Origin: Cristatella mucedo
Lineage: Eukaryota; Bryozoa; Phylactolaemata; Cristatellidae
Reading direction: 5' to 3'
NCBI GenBank assembly: GCA_009760855.2
Contig: WPIO01000048.1
Location: 771,501-831,500 of the forward strand
DNA: 60,000 bases
Shown: piece after piece, positions 35,175 through 46,486 of the stretch
Position numbering within the stretch: the first letter of the stretch is position 1
Layout of the letters: each line of letters begins with the position of its first letter
Program-made: the position numbers and the translations under genes
The notes under the pieces: generated by a model
Told to the model about the DNA's origin: nothing
What the model saw: the letters and a program-made list of their open reading frames with translations, nothing else
Database searches by the model: none

Positions 35175-35676
35175 ACTAATAATACTAAGAATGCATTGGA
35201 TAAAGCGCCCTCAGAGAACTCAATCTCTCTCTAGGCACTTTACATCTGCTACAAAGGAAGCACGATCGAATGGTTAGCGGTAGCATGCTCATTGACAACA
35301 AGCAAACATGGTTAGGGGTGACATCCACAGGGTCAGCATGCAAATATGGTTAGTGGCAGCAGGCACAGTGTCAGCACGCATAAGCGCACAAAGGACGAAT
35401 CACAGGGACCCACTAAATGCTGTGATAAACAGATGCGTTTTTAGTTTCTTTTAAATGTGGTCAAGTCAGGAGATGTCCTGACGCAAGTCGGAAGTGAGTT
35501 CCAGGCTTTGGGAACGTACGTACTAAAGGCACGGTCTCCAAAGGATTTGAGGTTCGTTCGTACTAGGTATAGGTAAACGATTAGGATTTGTGGCTCGTAC
35601 GAGCTATAGGTAAACGATTAGATTCCGAAAAGCGAGTGGTATGATGCTTAGCCTGGTGGGAGAGTAGATGTCATAC
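35175..35676 (-). mobile_element. LINE-A2 copy, 5'-truncated, with internal duplication
   Basis: The plus strand reads ACTAATAATACTAAGAATGC, GATAAAGCGCCCTCAGAGAA, then the A2 3' UTR and the end of the RT region up to CCTGGTGGGAGAGTAGATG. A segment of about 40 bp (35542-35582, GGATTTGAGGTTCGTTCGTA...) is repeated in slightly diverged form at 35583-35620. Confidence 0.88.
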
Positions 35677-35837
35677 ATGTATAGTAGCTGACACAGTTCG
35701 TACACGTACGGCCTAATAGTTGCTAACAAGGGTCATAAAGGTATCTAACTCAATGTTAGCTGCCACTGGTCATACAATTCTAAAGGTCAGTGGCTCCTGA
35801 CACAGATGATTCAGGTCTAGAGCTAAATAAAAATATA

Positions 35838-35978
35838 TATATAATGCATTTATATAGCGCCCCAAGAGAACTTAATCTCTATTCAGGCGCTTCACATATG
35901 CCTCGGGGCTCGAGCCCACGACCTCAGTCAGACCTTGGTCGGGGCGAGCACTTTAACCGCTAAACCAAACCAGAGCAA
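35838..35978 (-). mobile_element. SINE-1 copy
   Basis: The plus strand begins with the LINE-A-like end (TTATATAGCGCCCCAAGAGA, ACTTAATCTCTATTCAGGCG) and finishes with the tRNA-like head (GGGGCTCGAGCCCACGACCT ... TTTAACCGCTAAACCAAACC). It is a close match to 33116-33246. The outer stem AGCGCC/GGGCGCT is fully paired. Confidence 0.88.
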
Positions 35979-36184
35979 GCGCAGCTCTACTTCTCATTGT
36001 GTAATCGAAGAAGAGCCTGTTAAGAAGAGAAGAATATTAATAATAATTAAGAATTATAAAGAATAAAGATTAATTAAGAAGAGCCTAGGTGGCTATTACC
36101 AAACTTTTAGATGGCAGGCAATAAAGAATTTCCCACTTCAGTCCTAGTAGGAACATCTTAAGGCATAGTTAAGACCCAGAGCTG

Positions 36185-37162
36185 ACATCCGCACGTAAAT
36201 GGCAGCAAGCTTTCTTAAATTGAATGATGATAAACCACTTTACTATTTATGGGCAAACCAAGAGTGATTCAGGAATTGGGAGGCTTAACACTCAAAATCA
36301 GCTCTGCTAGAAAATCTCCTATTGTATCTGCACGAAATCTAGGTGTCCTGTTCCAGAGTGACCTTTCACAAGACAGCCACATCAACTCCGCAGTCAAGTC
36401 TGCCTACTTGCAGCTACATAACATAGCTAAAATTTGGGCCTGTTTAGACAGGGATATTGCGTCCTAATTGGTCCATGCATTAATGACATCCCGTCTTGAC
36501 TTCTGTAACTCACTACTAGCTGGTCTACCGGCCTGTGCAATCAGGCGCTTACAGTTGGCGCAACACTTCGCAGCTAGCCCTGTCGGTCGTTGGCGTCACA
36601 AATACCAAATCACACCATTCCTCGCCGGCCTGCACCGGTTCCCAATCCAGCGGCGCTTCAAGGTTCTGTCGCTCACTTTTAGGCCCTTTCATTCTCTGGC
36701 TCCAGCTTACCCATCAGAATTACTGCCAAAACAGGCGTCTAGCCACCCGCTTTTCTTCCTCGAGTCGCTTGGCTCGGCCACGAACTAACTTCAAATCCTT
36801 TGGAGACCGTGCCTTATTCATAAGCCCCCAAAGCCTGGAAGTCACTCCCGACTGACGTCACTTCATTCCGACTTGACGAGATTTAAGAAGTTGAAAACGC
36901 ACCAGCTCCTGGCATCATTTTCTGGGTACTTGTGATTTTTCCTTTGTTTTCTTATGCATGCTGAACTATGCGTATTACCACTTATCGTATTTACATGTAA
37001 TGACACGTTACCTCTAACCATATTATGGTTGTTGATATTGTGCACGATAGCGTTTACCATTTGATCATGCTTACTTTACAACATCTGCAAAGTACCTAGA
37101 AAGATATCAAGTTCTCTGAGGGCACTCTACAAATGCATGATCATTATTATTATTATTATTAG
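36185..37162 (+). mobile_element. LINE-A2 copy, 5'-truncated
   Basis: Starting from a worn DIRTWMAASFLKLNDDK-like stretch, it encodes [60 protein letters not shown] and shifted [22 protein letters not shown] at 36465 and frameshifts after 36760 break it. The A2-like 3' UTR and (ATT)n follow to 37162. Confidence 0.88.
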
Positions 37163-40100
37163 AGCGAGATATTACATCGTTATCGAGTCTATTGACAACC
37201 GGCAAGTATAATTGCCGTTGCAGCATACTGAATCCTGCGCATTCTCTCATACTGCTCTTGAGCGTTTTTTGCAGCAGAGCATACTGCCAGCATCCTTAGG
37301 TTTTTGACGGTGTACACATATTCCCGTAGGATTTAAGCTCCCTCTGCGGCTGCATTCCATACAGGTTTCAGGCTTTCCAACGCCGATGCCTTGTCCGGCC
37401 ATTCTGAGGAGTTAGTTTTGTGGGGAGTTATGGCGCCAGTTCATGCAGAACCTCAAAGATGAGCAAGACCGGAAGTGCACTTCGTTTCTGAAGTCATCGT
37501 TGTCGTCTGAAATTTGAATTCCAATCGTTCTTATTTAATACCGAGTCAGATTGTGTCACCGGCTAGCTGCAGCTTCTGAATCGTATCTATGCGCAGCAGG
37601 CTTCGAGGCGCGGAGCTTGGCGGTCGGGCGACATAGCACAGCCGCTTCCTAACGGGACTGAAATGCATGCAGGCATGTCGTGGCCACGACACCATTCATT
37701 TAAAAAACAGCAGCCAAACCGAAATAAACTCCTTTTTGTATTGTCTAGTATTTCAGTAAGCGGAACCAGTCAAGTTACCGCACCTCTAGCCGAGCTAGGA
37801 GATCGTCTAACCAGCATTTCTCAGCGAAATTGAAGTCCTAATTATAGCTCACTTCATGCATGAGCAGCGGTGGATTTGGTTAATACTCACGAGTCCCGCT
37901 AAGCAGCATTCTTTCATCCTCAGTAAAAGTGACGGATCAGCCAATTCAGCAGCAGCGGAGACGTGAACCGGTAGCAGAGCCTCGGCAGCTGCCGTCCCCT
38001 TTGTGCCGGGCAATCCTTTCATGCCTACTGCTGAACTCACGGCCAGGATCGCTAAACTGTGCGCGCGCGAGAGAACTTTTCCCACGATCCGGCTCAGAAA
38101 TGACCGCACCGCACCTCTCTTCTGCCATTCGCAATCGCCGACCGTTCCATTGCTATTGGCGCCACGCATGCGGAGCCTGCCACGACACGTTCGTGCACGG
38201 ACGAGCGCTCGAGATGCCCTTGGCCTTTGGACGGGCAGAGTCCTTTGACTGGTAAACTGGCATGCACTGTATGATCGGTAAAGACGTGAGTGCGAATCAC
38301 TTCTCTCCTTTTTTTTCCTCGTTTTCCCTCCGAGACATTTCGTTGCTGGCTGCCGACCTCGCGAAGGGTGAGGTTACCGGAAAGTGCCGGGTACTCTGGA
38401 CTAATTTCCTGCTGACCCTAATCAGAATGATTGCATGCAGAACCGTGGACAGTGTCATGAACTCGTCGAAAAAGATGCAAATTGTAGCCGCTGAACAGAA
38501 GTAATAACGCGAGAGCAACTTGGAAGTCGATAAACTGAGCGGCCGAACCACCGAAGACTGCTGCCGCTAAGTCACGTGGCATCAAACAACCTACCCGTGC
38601 CCGAGGCCCCGACTACTTGAACTGGCGAGGGATCACGTTTGCTTACTCCGGACAGCCACTTACTGCAGCTCTTAATACTTCTTTAAAGCGGTCAAGAAAC
38701 GGTAAGCAAGCGGGGACCTCACTGGGGCCAGTGAATAAATATTATGAGAGACGGCCAGCGAGGTTAGCCAACAGCCGCCAGGGAGTCAGCCATCAATCGA
38801 CACTTACGAAAGAATGCCTCCAAAGCGAAGCTCACCGGACGCGAGCTCGAGACTTCGAACGTGTCCCGTCTCTTTCGCACCTGGCCTTGGCGCACCGCGG
38901 AGCCAGCTTTAACTGCTAACTGGGTCGCGGGAGTCTGGTGAGAGGCCCTTCGACCGGCGGCGGCGGCGGCTCGCTGCTTTTGGCAGCTCGGTCACCTGCA
39001 ACTGTAAATGTTGTCAGCAAGCGCTTGATCGGAGCAGCACTGTCGACCCGGACGCGACTGCGGTGGAGTTTGTCTGCCGCAGGCAAAACTGAATGGGGCG
39101 TTCCATTCATGAAATTTCGCGACCGGTCAAAAGCCCAGCGGATGATACCACCGACGAAAGAGACCGCTATCTTCCATGGTTGGTTGCCTCAGTTCGACTG
39201 GTTCCTCTGGCATTCGCTTGAGGAAGCATAGACAAAATAAATATTTAGAAATAGAGAGCTCCTACTTGACCGGAATGGCAGGATGCGTTTTCTAGCCCCA
39301 CTTCAGACACCTGATGTTCAAACGCTTAAAAAAATAACCTGCCAAACACGTTTATTTTTTCATGTGTAAATGAGGCTGATTACGCGAGTGGATTTCCCGC
39401 AGCTCGAGACCCGGGCCTTGGCGCTGGCTCCTGCCTTCGGGACACCCTGACGCTCGAGAATAAAGCTAGCTAGTCTGGAGAATTTTTAAGGGGAACTCTG
39501 CAAGACGGCGCAGCGGCGCGAAGCCGCGATGCGTTCTCGCGTGTGAAACAACGCAATTAAGGCAATTAAAGATGAAAAACCGAGCTTTTCTTCCCAGTCA
39601 GAGAAACTGGATGGCTAGAGCTCAGAGCCGCCGTCAGGGGAATGGGGGAAGCGACGATCTCGCATTTCTCGGCTCATTGTCTCTCAATCCCGGCTGCCAC
39701 CTTCCATAGTGAGCGAAACCTTTTCTATCGTAATCCTGTCAACGGCTGCTGCAGGCTCACTGTTTCCCCAATTGCCCTACTTTAAAGACGAGATCGGAGA
39801 CTTGTCTGTTCGCCTCAAGAATGAGCAGCTGATTCGCATCCAAGTGGCGCCACCACTTGCAGTCAGTTCTCTGTTGATTCCCAAAGCTGGACTCTTGCGC
39901 CTCAAACTTCTAGCAGAGATGGCCCGTCGTTTGATTCCTAGCGGGGTTAGCAGCCAGCCGGCCTGATTAGTGCCGAGAGGCTGCATCAAGAGGTTTCGTG
40001 TCTCTAGATAAGTCTGGCTGTAACTGCAATCATTCGGAAAAAAAGCACAAAATCCAAATGATCTGATGACATTTTTGCATTTGAGGCACCTTCGTGCGCA

Positions 40101-40560
40101 TGTCGGTGTCAGTAAAAAGAAAAGAAAAGAGGTGAAGGATAAGAGTTGAAGGGGGAGGAAGGAAGTAGAGGACACCTAGCACTGGTCGCACGAAGGAAGA
40201 ACTGGGAGGACTGCAAAAGTTTAATAAGAACGATGAGCTGGAAGTGTTGAGTGGCGAGAAGCCATGGAATGGATTTCAGACTGCAATTGCTGAATGAAAG
40301 CCGACGTGAAATTACGATACAAGCACACCAGCCACAGTATGTATGCTAAGCTTTCAGCACAGCCGAAGCAAAATGATTATCCTTTATCTAAAAACTTCAC
40401 ACAGACATTGCTTTTCGGTAAGTACGTAAGAGGTCAGCCGAAAGCAACTGCGGATTCTTTATAAGGGGGTGAGTAGAATTGAATTTCTTGGATTCAAAGA
40501 CCCAATCTTAAAGCTGGTGCCGACTACTATCAACCATCTCCTTAAGCGATTCCATGTCAG
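37163..40560. other. unique sequence with CpG-rich part at 37.5-39.3 kb
   Basis: The 37.5-39.3 kb part has raised G+C and CpG and a short (GGC)n run near 38957-38970. No recognisable exon was found on either strand. The AT-rich flank at 39.3-40.5 kb is also blank. Confidence 0.4.
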
Positions 40561-41105
40561 CAAGTCAGGACTCCCATTTCGTGCTAAGTTTCACTCGTGG
40601 ATGGTTGCAAACCTTCATAAGTTGAGCGGCGATAAAACCAACTGACTGCCATGGGAAAAATAGTACTACTCGTAAACTGGAAAGCCTACCCTTCAAACTG
40701 GGCGTGGCCAGCTCATCTCCTCTGGCATACGCCCAAGATCCGGGCGTTCTGTCCTAAAAATGACCTTTCACTAGACGACCAAGTCAGATCTACAGTCAAG
40801 TCTGCCTACTTTCAGCCAAACAAGTTTGCAAAAAACTCGGGTCTTCTTAAGAGGGAATACCTAATCGAAGTGGATCAACGCATTGTTTGGCATTCCTTCT
40901 CTACTGCTGTCGCTGTCGCTGTCTACTTGCAGGTCGATCTTACGGCTTGTGTGCAGAAAGGCGCTTGCAGTGGGTTTAAAACTCAGAAGCCAGGCTTTTC
41001 TGTCGCTGGTGCTGCAGTAACCTAACTTCACTACGCTACTTCACACCGAGCTGCAAGTTAAGCCTCCATGTTAAGCAGCGTATCGACCTAAAGGTTTCTC
41101 TCACT
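40561..41105 (+). mobile_element. decayed LINE-A, front part
   Basis: Worn stretches read LSGDKTN, LDDQVRSTVKSAYFQPNKFA, then HTELQVKPPC and KQRIDLKV, the LINE-A order from NFLKLSDDKTN to LHWLPVKQRIDFKV. It runs into an AT-rich block at about 41106 and resumes at about 41386. Confidence 0.65.
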
Positions 41106-41385
41106 CTTCTATTACTTTTCCTTACTTTTAACTTAATTATTTCCCTACTTTTAATTTCCTTACTTTTAACTTAATTATTTACTTAATATAAATTAATTAA
41201 ATATAATATATATATATATATTTATAGTATATATTATAATTATTATTTTATATTGCTTTTATTATATATTAATATAAAAAAAATATATAATATTTTATAT
41301 TATTAATAATACAAGTAAAAATTAATGTTAATTTTAAGATATATTATTTTTTACTACTGATAGAAATTACTATTACTCTAATCTT
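41106..41385. repeat. AT-rich low-complexity block inside a LINE
   Basis: About 280 bp of nearly pure A and T. It begins with two copies of CCTTACTTTTAACTTAATTA and grades into (TA)n. It separates two parts of one LINE-A copy at the CTCACTTTT position. Confidence 0.85.
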
Positions 41386-41724
41386 CTCACTCACTTTTTG
41401 GTCTTCGTCATCTTGCTTCAGCCTCACCTATCCGAATTACTTCCTAAACAGTGTAGGTATCGTATCACCCTCTCTTCTGACTTGGGTCGCTTAGTTGTGC
41501 CTCGTAACAATCTTGATACCTTAGGGGACTGGGCCATTTTTTGTATGCTCCCAAAGCTTAAAACTCACTCCCGACTGACGTCCAGATATTGTAAGATTTG
41601 TCGAAATTTTAAAAGAAAGCTAATCACCCACCCTTTCCGCACAGCGTGTGCTTAGCTTCACTTGCATTTTTCTTTTGTGTGCTTATGCATGCTGATGCTG
41701 TGCATGCCGTCACTACCCAATTGA
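41386..41724 (+). mobile_element. decayed LINE-A, rear part
   Basis: The worn C-terminal RT region continues (PHLSELLPKQCRYRITLSSD, NNLDTLGDWAIFCMLPKLKT), then the start of an A-type 3' UTR (GTGCTTATGCATGCTGATGC). A second LINE-A takes over at about 41725. Confidence 0.7.
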
Positions 41725-42246
41725 CATTATTCCTTCAAGGTTTGTCGCTCACTTGTAGGTCCCTTCATTCTTTGGCTCCAGCCGATCTATCAGATCTACT
41801 CCCCCACCAGGCTAAGCATCGTACCACCCGATTTTCTGAAACTAACTGTTTACCTATACCTTGTACAAACCTCAAATTCTTTGGAGACCGTGCATTTAGT
41901 TCGTATGCTCCTAAAGCTTGGAACTCACTCCCGAATTGCGTCACAAAATCCCTGACTTTACCACATTTAAAAAGAAATTAAAAATGCACCTATATATGAC
42001 AGCATTTAGTGGGTCCCTGTGATTCGTCCTTTATGTACTTATGCGTGCTGACACTGTGCATGCTGCCACTAACCACATTTGCATGCTGACCCTGTGCATG
42101 TCACCCCTAACCCTGTTATTCATGTTGTTTATCAAGCATGATTCCACTCACCATTCGATCGTGTTTGCTTTGCAGCAAATGCAAAGGGCCTAGAAAGAAA
42201 TTGAGTTCTCTGAGGGCGCTTCATCAATTGTATCATTATTATTATT
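41725..42246 (+). mobile_element. LINE-A2 copy, 5'-truncated
   Basis: The frame gives LSLTCRSLHSLAPADLSDLL, PHQAKHRTTRFSETNCLPIP, NLKFFGDRAFSSYAPKAWNS and LPNCV, then the 3' UTR, the stem-loop (AAAGAAATTGAGTTCTCTGA) and ATTATTATTATT. It appears to have landed in the 3' UTR of the older copy at 40561-41724. Confidence 0.9.
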
Positions 42247-42312
42247 CCTTTACAGTAAAGTGCCTAGAAAGAAAGATGTGGTTCCCTTACAGCGTTCTTA
42301 TCATTATTATTA
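42247..42312 (+). mobile_element. LINE-A tail fragment
   Basis: TACAGTAAAGTGCCTAGAAA, GAAAGATGTGGTTCCCTTAC and ATCATTATTATTAT form a second worn terminus right behind the previous copy. Confidence 0.6.
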
Positions 42313-43059
42313 TGAAGATCTTTGACTAGCCATTGCATTAATTAGCTCTATTCCTGGTCAGATATCCAACATGAAGTCGTAGTGGGGGATAGGGCTTAAA
42401 AATACAATATTTCAACAGAAAGCAATCACCAAATACACCCACATATAGTTTTGACACATTCTTTCCAGCCGTCTTGAGCTGCTTCTTTCATGTTACTCCT
42501 TTAATCAACTGTCCTCCTAGCACAGCAATGTTTCTCACTTTCTCTGTGTTGCATAAGACGAACTCTGATGGCTACCATATGCATATAAAAAGCCGCTCAG
42601 ACTTTGAGTACGCTAGAGAAAAATCACCCAGTTACAGACGGCGATGCAGTACATTGCAATATGAAAAGTCGATGCATGCCTGTGTCAAACGCTTTTGATT
42701 CACTGCTTGCAGCTAATGATCGCAGCTGAACATTGGGAATTCCTATGAGGAGGCGTTTGGCTTATCACTGGTTGTTTTAATCAAGCTTGCAGATATACAA
42801 GACCTAATACTTGCAATAGAAATGGTTTCCCCCGTTCACCTCAGCTGACACGGAGTGACTGAACGATCGGCGACGTATTCCGCCATTATCAGGAGAGAAG
42901 CGATAGCCAATGGCGTGGGTCTGCACTGCGTTCTCGCGAGACCGCTTTCCGAGGCAGATGTTCAGATGTCCACCGTTGGTGTTGGAGGCCAAGGTTCACT
43001 CCCACTGTCCAACGAGACACGTAAGTCCTTTGTCAGGCAAAACCGTAGCACAAGCTCTG

Positions 43060-43703
43060 AGCACTCCACACGCTAAGAAGCTGAAAGCAGATGGCTCAGC
43101 TCCAGTCGTGAGAGGGAAAAGCAGGAAGGGAAAGACCGATGTGGCCAAGAAAAGAGGGGAAGCGAAGGGGAAGCGAAGGGGAAGCGAAGGGGAAGCGAAG
43201 GGGAAGCGAAGGGGAAGCGAAGGGGAAGAGAAGGGGAAGAGAAGGGGAAGAGAAGGGGGAGAGAAGGGAAGAGAAGGGAAGAGAAGGGGAAGAGAAGGGG
43301 GAGAGAAGGGGAAGAGAAGGGGAAGAGAAGGGAAGAGAAGGGAAGAGAAGGGGAAGAGAAGGGGAAGCGAAGGGGAAGCGAAGGGGAAGCGAAGGGGAAG
43401 CGAAGGGGGAGAGAAGGGGAAGAGAAGGGGAAGAGAAGGGGAAGAGAAGGAAAGGGTCCCCGAAAAAAGACGGAAAAGAAGGAGACGAGAAGTCAAAGAA
43501 CGGGAGGGGAGTGCGAAAAGAGACGTGAGAAAAAAAGGATGCGGGCTAGAGAGGGGGAGAGAGACAAAAAAGGAGAAAATATCAAGAGTTCGGAGAAACA
43601 GCATAGCGCGAAAAAAGAGAGAGCGAGAAGTGAGAGCAAGAGCAAAAGGTGAATTTCCGTGGACAGATAAGTGGTGAGCCGGTGAAATAGGCCGATTCAG
43701 CTC

Positions 43704-43755
<52 letters not shown>

Positions 43756-43870
43756 AGGAAATAGAGAATGTAGGGGGCAAGAGAAATGGAAGGGTTGAAG
43801 TAGGGGTCTTTCACGAGAAGAGAGTGAGAGAGAAGGAGAGCGGGAGGGGGAGAAAAAAGACAGACAGACG
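43060..43870. repeat. long polypurine tract with 11-bp minisatellite
   Basis: From about 43140 to 43445 the plus strand is made of 11-bp units GGGGAAGCGAA and GGGGAAGAGAA, with occasional 10-bp variants. Purine-rich DNA continues to 43870 and includes a (GA)n run at 43704-43750. Long frames on both strands here (42910-43677 plus, 43979-42996 minus) read repetitive EGKRRG or PSLPLLFPF peptides and arise from the repeat. Long purine runs of this type can form triplex DNA. Confidence 0.95.
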
Positions 43871-44127
43871 AACAGAAAAGGGTAAGCAGAGAGGTAGGTA
43901 GCTCAACGAGAGGGAAGATAAGAAAGACGGAAAGAGGGAGAACTGGCTCGTACTTGGCCAAGTCAATCGTGACTGCCAATCACTAGCAAGCTTTCATTGA
44001 CCCTGCGAATCGTGCGAAAGTCGTCAATTTGCAGAAAGCGTACAGCAAGGCTCTGCAAGGTCGTAGTCGATCGACCGGAGCGACAAGACGGGGTGCCCTG
44101 CACTCTGGCATATGAAATAAATAAATC

Positions 44128-44285
44128 CTAGCTGATTAAAAAGCCTCTTTTGTATAGCGACAGAAGAGCCTTTACAGCTATCACCACTGCTTGCAGCGGC
44201 GATAAAGAATCGCCCAACGCAGGAATTGAACCCACGACCTCGGGACCAAGGTCGTGAAAGCAACCGCCTAACCTGGTGTACCTAA
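44128..44285 (-). mobile_element. SINE-2 copy
   Basis: The plus strand reads AGCTGATTAAAAAGCCTCTT, TTACAGCTATCACCACTGCT, TGCAGCGGCGATAAAGAATC, GGAATTGAACCCACGACCTC and AAGGTCGTGAAAGCAACC, the reverse complement of SINE-2 from tail to head. The B-box (GGGTTCAATTCC on the minus strand) is well kept. Confidence 0.88.
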
Positions 44286-45203
44286 AGCGATAGGCCCACC
44301 CGAAATGCGATAGGCCCACTCGACGCTGACGAATGCCACCCCCCCCCCGTGACCGGGCGTCTATATGCGGCTGACCCACAAGCTTCCCGGCTTGCTCTGC
44401 CACCTCTTTGAGACACTTTGAGCCGGTCACGGTGCACAACCCTGCAGGTCTCTCGAGCTGCCGCGCCGACTGCTCGGGAAGGAAGCGCTCGACTGCAGCA
44501 GCTAGGAGACGCAGAGGAGATGCTGTGCACTTTTAACGAAAAAGTCACCAGCGATTACTGCTAATTTTGACATTCAACTCTCCTCGATAGCGCCATAGCG
44601 CTGGCACACTAAGCTTCGCTCCTTCGAACAGACAGCCGGGGGAGAGGGGGCCGCACCGTACTACCGTAGCCCAGGTTTAGCCCGCGGCGCTCGTGGCGCG
44701 AGGAGGCCCTGGATATCCCTCCGACAGAATTTGAAGCAGCGCACCTGTGCTGCACTAAAGCCTGCCGCAGCAGCCGCCGTCGATTTCGAATAGACGACCC
44801 CGGTCGGCACGACAGCGAGACTTACGTAGCAGCAGAGCGGAGCCGAGTGCGCCTGCGCACGAGGTAGGACCCGCGTAGGCGCGGCGGGTGCTCGCTCGCT
44901 CGCGTACCTCGTCTGCTGGCTGGCGCTCTGGGGCGTCACGTTCGTGTCACGACCCAGAGGTCTTAGATGCACTCTTCACTCACTGGCAAGTCGCAGAGCG
45001 CCCCCACGCGGCGGAAGGCCGCACGACAGTTCAGCGTGCCGAAGGACTCGCCTTATGGTAGCGGCTACGGTGGTCGGGTCTGCATCCTTGAACTTGGGCT
45101 TTTCATCGACACCGGATGTTTGCTTAGATAAAGCCATCGCAAATTTTGAGGGAATAATAAAGATAATATTGATCATTATTCTCTACAAAGTTGGGAAGGC
45201 TTC
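44286..45203. other. GC/CpG-rich unique sequence
   Basis: It is rich in CpG with a C10 run at 44339-44348. No recognised coding exon was found. Confidence 0.4.
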
Positions 45204-45399
45204 ATCTACATCAGCGGTTCTCAACCTGTGGGTCGCGACCCCTTAGGAGGTGGAAAGACCCTTTCACAGAGGTCGCCTAAGACCGTCCGAAAACACGCAT
45301 TTCCACATTTTGCGCACAATTTTGTGGTTTGGAGTCACCACAACATTTGGAACTGTATTAAAGGGTTGCGGCATTAGGAAGGTTGCCACTGATCTACAT
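45204..45399 (+). mobile_element. SPIN-like hAT non-autonomous DNA transposon with 8-bp target duplication
   Basis: The element is 45212-45391 (180 bp). The left end, CAGCGGTTCTCAACCTGTGG and then GTCGCGACCCC, and the inner CTTTCACAGAGGTCGCCTAA match the SPIN (Space Invader) hAT consensus as I remember it. The right part also matches: GGAGTCACCACAACATTTGG, AACTGTATTAAAGGGTTGCG, GCATTAGGAAGGTTG. The right terminus reads GGTTGCCACTG where the consensus has GGTTGAGAACCACTG, a 4-bp loss. The flanks carry ATCTACAT at 45204-45211 and again at 45392-45399, a perfect 8-bp target duplication, the hAT hallmark. There is no transposase, so it is a MITE-like internally deleted copy. Confidence 0.92.
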
Positions 45400-45439
45400 C
45401 TTATTCTTATACTTCTTTATCTTCATCGCCTTTTTTAAC

Positions 45440-46015
45440 ATTGTAATAATAATAATGTTAAAAAGTGCATAGCGCCCTGCTAAGAGAAGCAAATCTCTTT
45501 TAATCTCTTCATGGTGATAAAATTGGCAATTTCGGCATGCCAAAAGCACGCGATGGACAAGATGAATGCATGGACAGAGTGAAGTCAGCGAGGAGCCCGT
45601 GAGCTTCTAGCTTGTTTTTTAACGTCGTCAATTTGAGGGATGTGGTCTCAGTTAGGAGTGGATAAACGCTTTGCAAGCATTATTGCCACTGAAGGCAAGG
45701 TCTCCACAGGATTAGAAGTTCGTTAAAGACTCGACCAAACGACCGCGGTTAGTCGAGCGGGTGGCTCGCGATGTGAAGCCCGGCTACGAAGATGTGAAGA
45801 CTGGCCACGAAGTATTTCGGATAAGTATTCTGTAGCAAGAGAACGAATGGACCTAAAAGCGAGCGCCGCAGCCTTCAAGTCGATGCAGCACTGTGAGCGA
45901 CGGAGAGCCAGTGCAGACGACAGGTGAGCATTGTCTCGGCGCCGGCGGCGCCGGTGGCAGCGCTCACGACGGACAAGCGTGGCCGCGGAGTTTCGTATCT
46001 ACCGAAAGCGCCTCG
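45440..46015 (-). mobile_element. old, strongly diverged LINE-A copy
   Basis: The plus strand starts AATAATAATAATGTTAAAAA, GTGCATAGCGCCCTGCTAAG (tail and stem-loop). Much further on it shows AAGGTCTCCACAGGATTAGA, TGGACCTAAAAGCGAGCGCC, TTCAAGTCGATGCAGC and GCTCACGACGGACAAGCG, which are reverse-complement RT C-terminal landmarks in the right order. Higher G+C and many changes suggest an older insertion. Confidence 0.7.
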
Positions 46016-46048
46016 TGACCTGGCAGAGACGTGCGAACGTGCGAGGAG

Positions 46049-46132
46049 GCACAGCGGGCCCCGCTCGAGGCACAGTGAGCCCCGCTCGAGGCACAGCGAG
46101 CCCCGCTCGAGGCACAGCGAGCCCCGCTCGAG
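46049..46132 (+). repeat. minisatellite, 4 x 21 bp
   Basis: Four units of 21 bp (GCACAGCGAGCCCCGCTCGA plus G) run head to tail with three substitutions or fewer. The length is a multiple of 3, so reading frames across it carry a repeated seven-residue peptide (RHSEPRS or similar). I see no sign that it is translated. Confidence 0.93.
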
Positions 46133-46261
46133 CTGAGTAGCTGCTCCCAATACGCCAGCTGGATATGCACTTCATTCGTATCCAAGCGCTTGCGCCTGGC
46201 GAGGGGGGCCGCACTGAAGGGGTCCTGTGGTCCGGGGGGAGGGTTGTTGGACGTACCCGGG

Positions 46262-46486
46262 ATAGGGCGTGCCGTGCGATATCGACCCTGTGCATGTCAC
46301 CCCTAACCATGTTGTACTTGTTGTGATTGAGCATGCTACCACTAACCATTCGATCGTGCGTCTTTCGCAGCAAATCAACCGAACGTAAGTACTTGGTCAT
46401 GACGTAAACCGCTGACTCTTAGCTTACTTCTCGAGTTCTCCGAGGGCGCTGTATCAAATGTATTATCATTATTATTATTATCTACT
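46262..46486 (+). mobile_element. LINE-A2 3' tail with internal replacement
   Basis: CCTGTGCATGTCACCCCTAA, CGATCGTGCGTCTTTCGCAG and TTCTCCGAGGGCGCTGTATC, then ATCATTATTATTATTA, are A2 sequence. Between AGCAAAT and CTCGAGTTCTCC about 55 bp of foreign sequence replaces the 5' arm of the stem-loop. It includes the 32-bp repeat at 46381-46412, also found at 47175-47206. Confidence 0.8.
46381..46412 (+). repeat. 32-bp dispersed repeat, copy 1
   Basis: GAACGTAAGTACTTGGTCAT then GACGTAAACCGC. The copy at 47175-47206 differs at two positions only (T/C twice). It is embedded in a LINE-A2 tail. Confidence 0.85.

Noticed and set aside
42910-43979. Long frames on both strands (255 and 327 codons)
   Set aside because: They read through the 11-bp purine repeat and a GA run; the peptides are pure repeat products.
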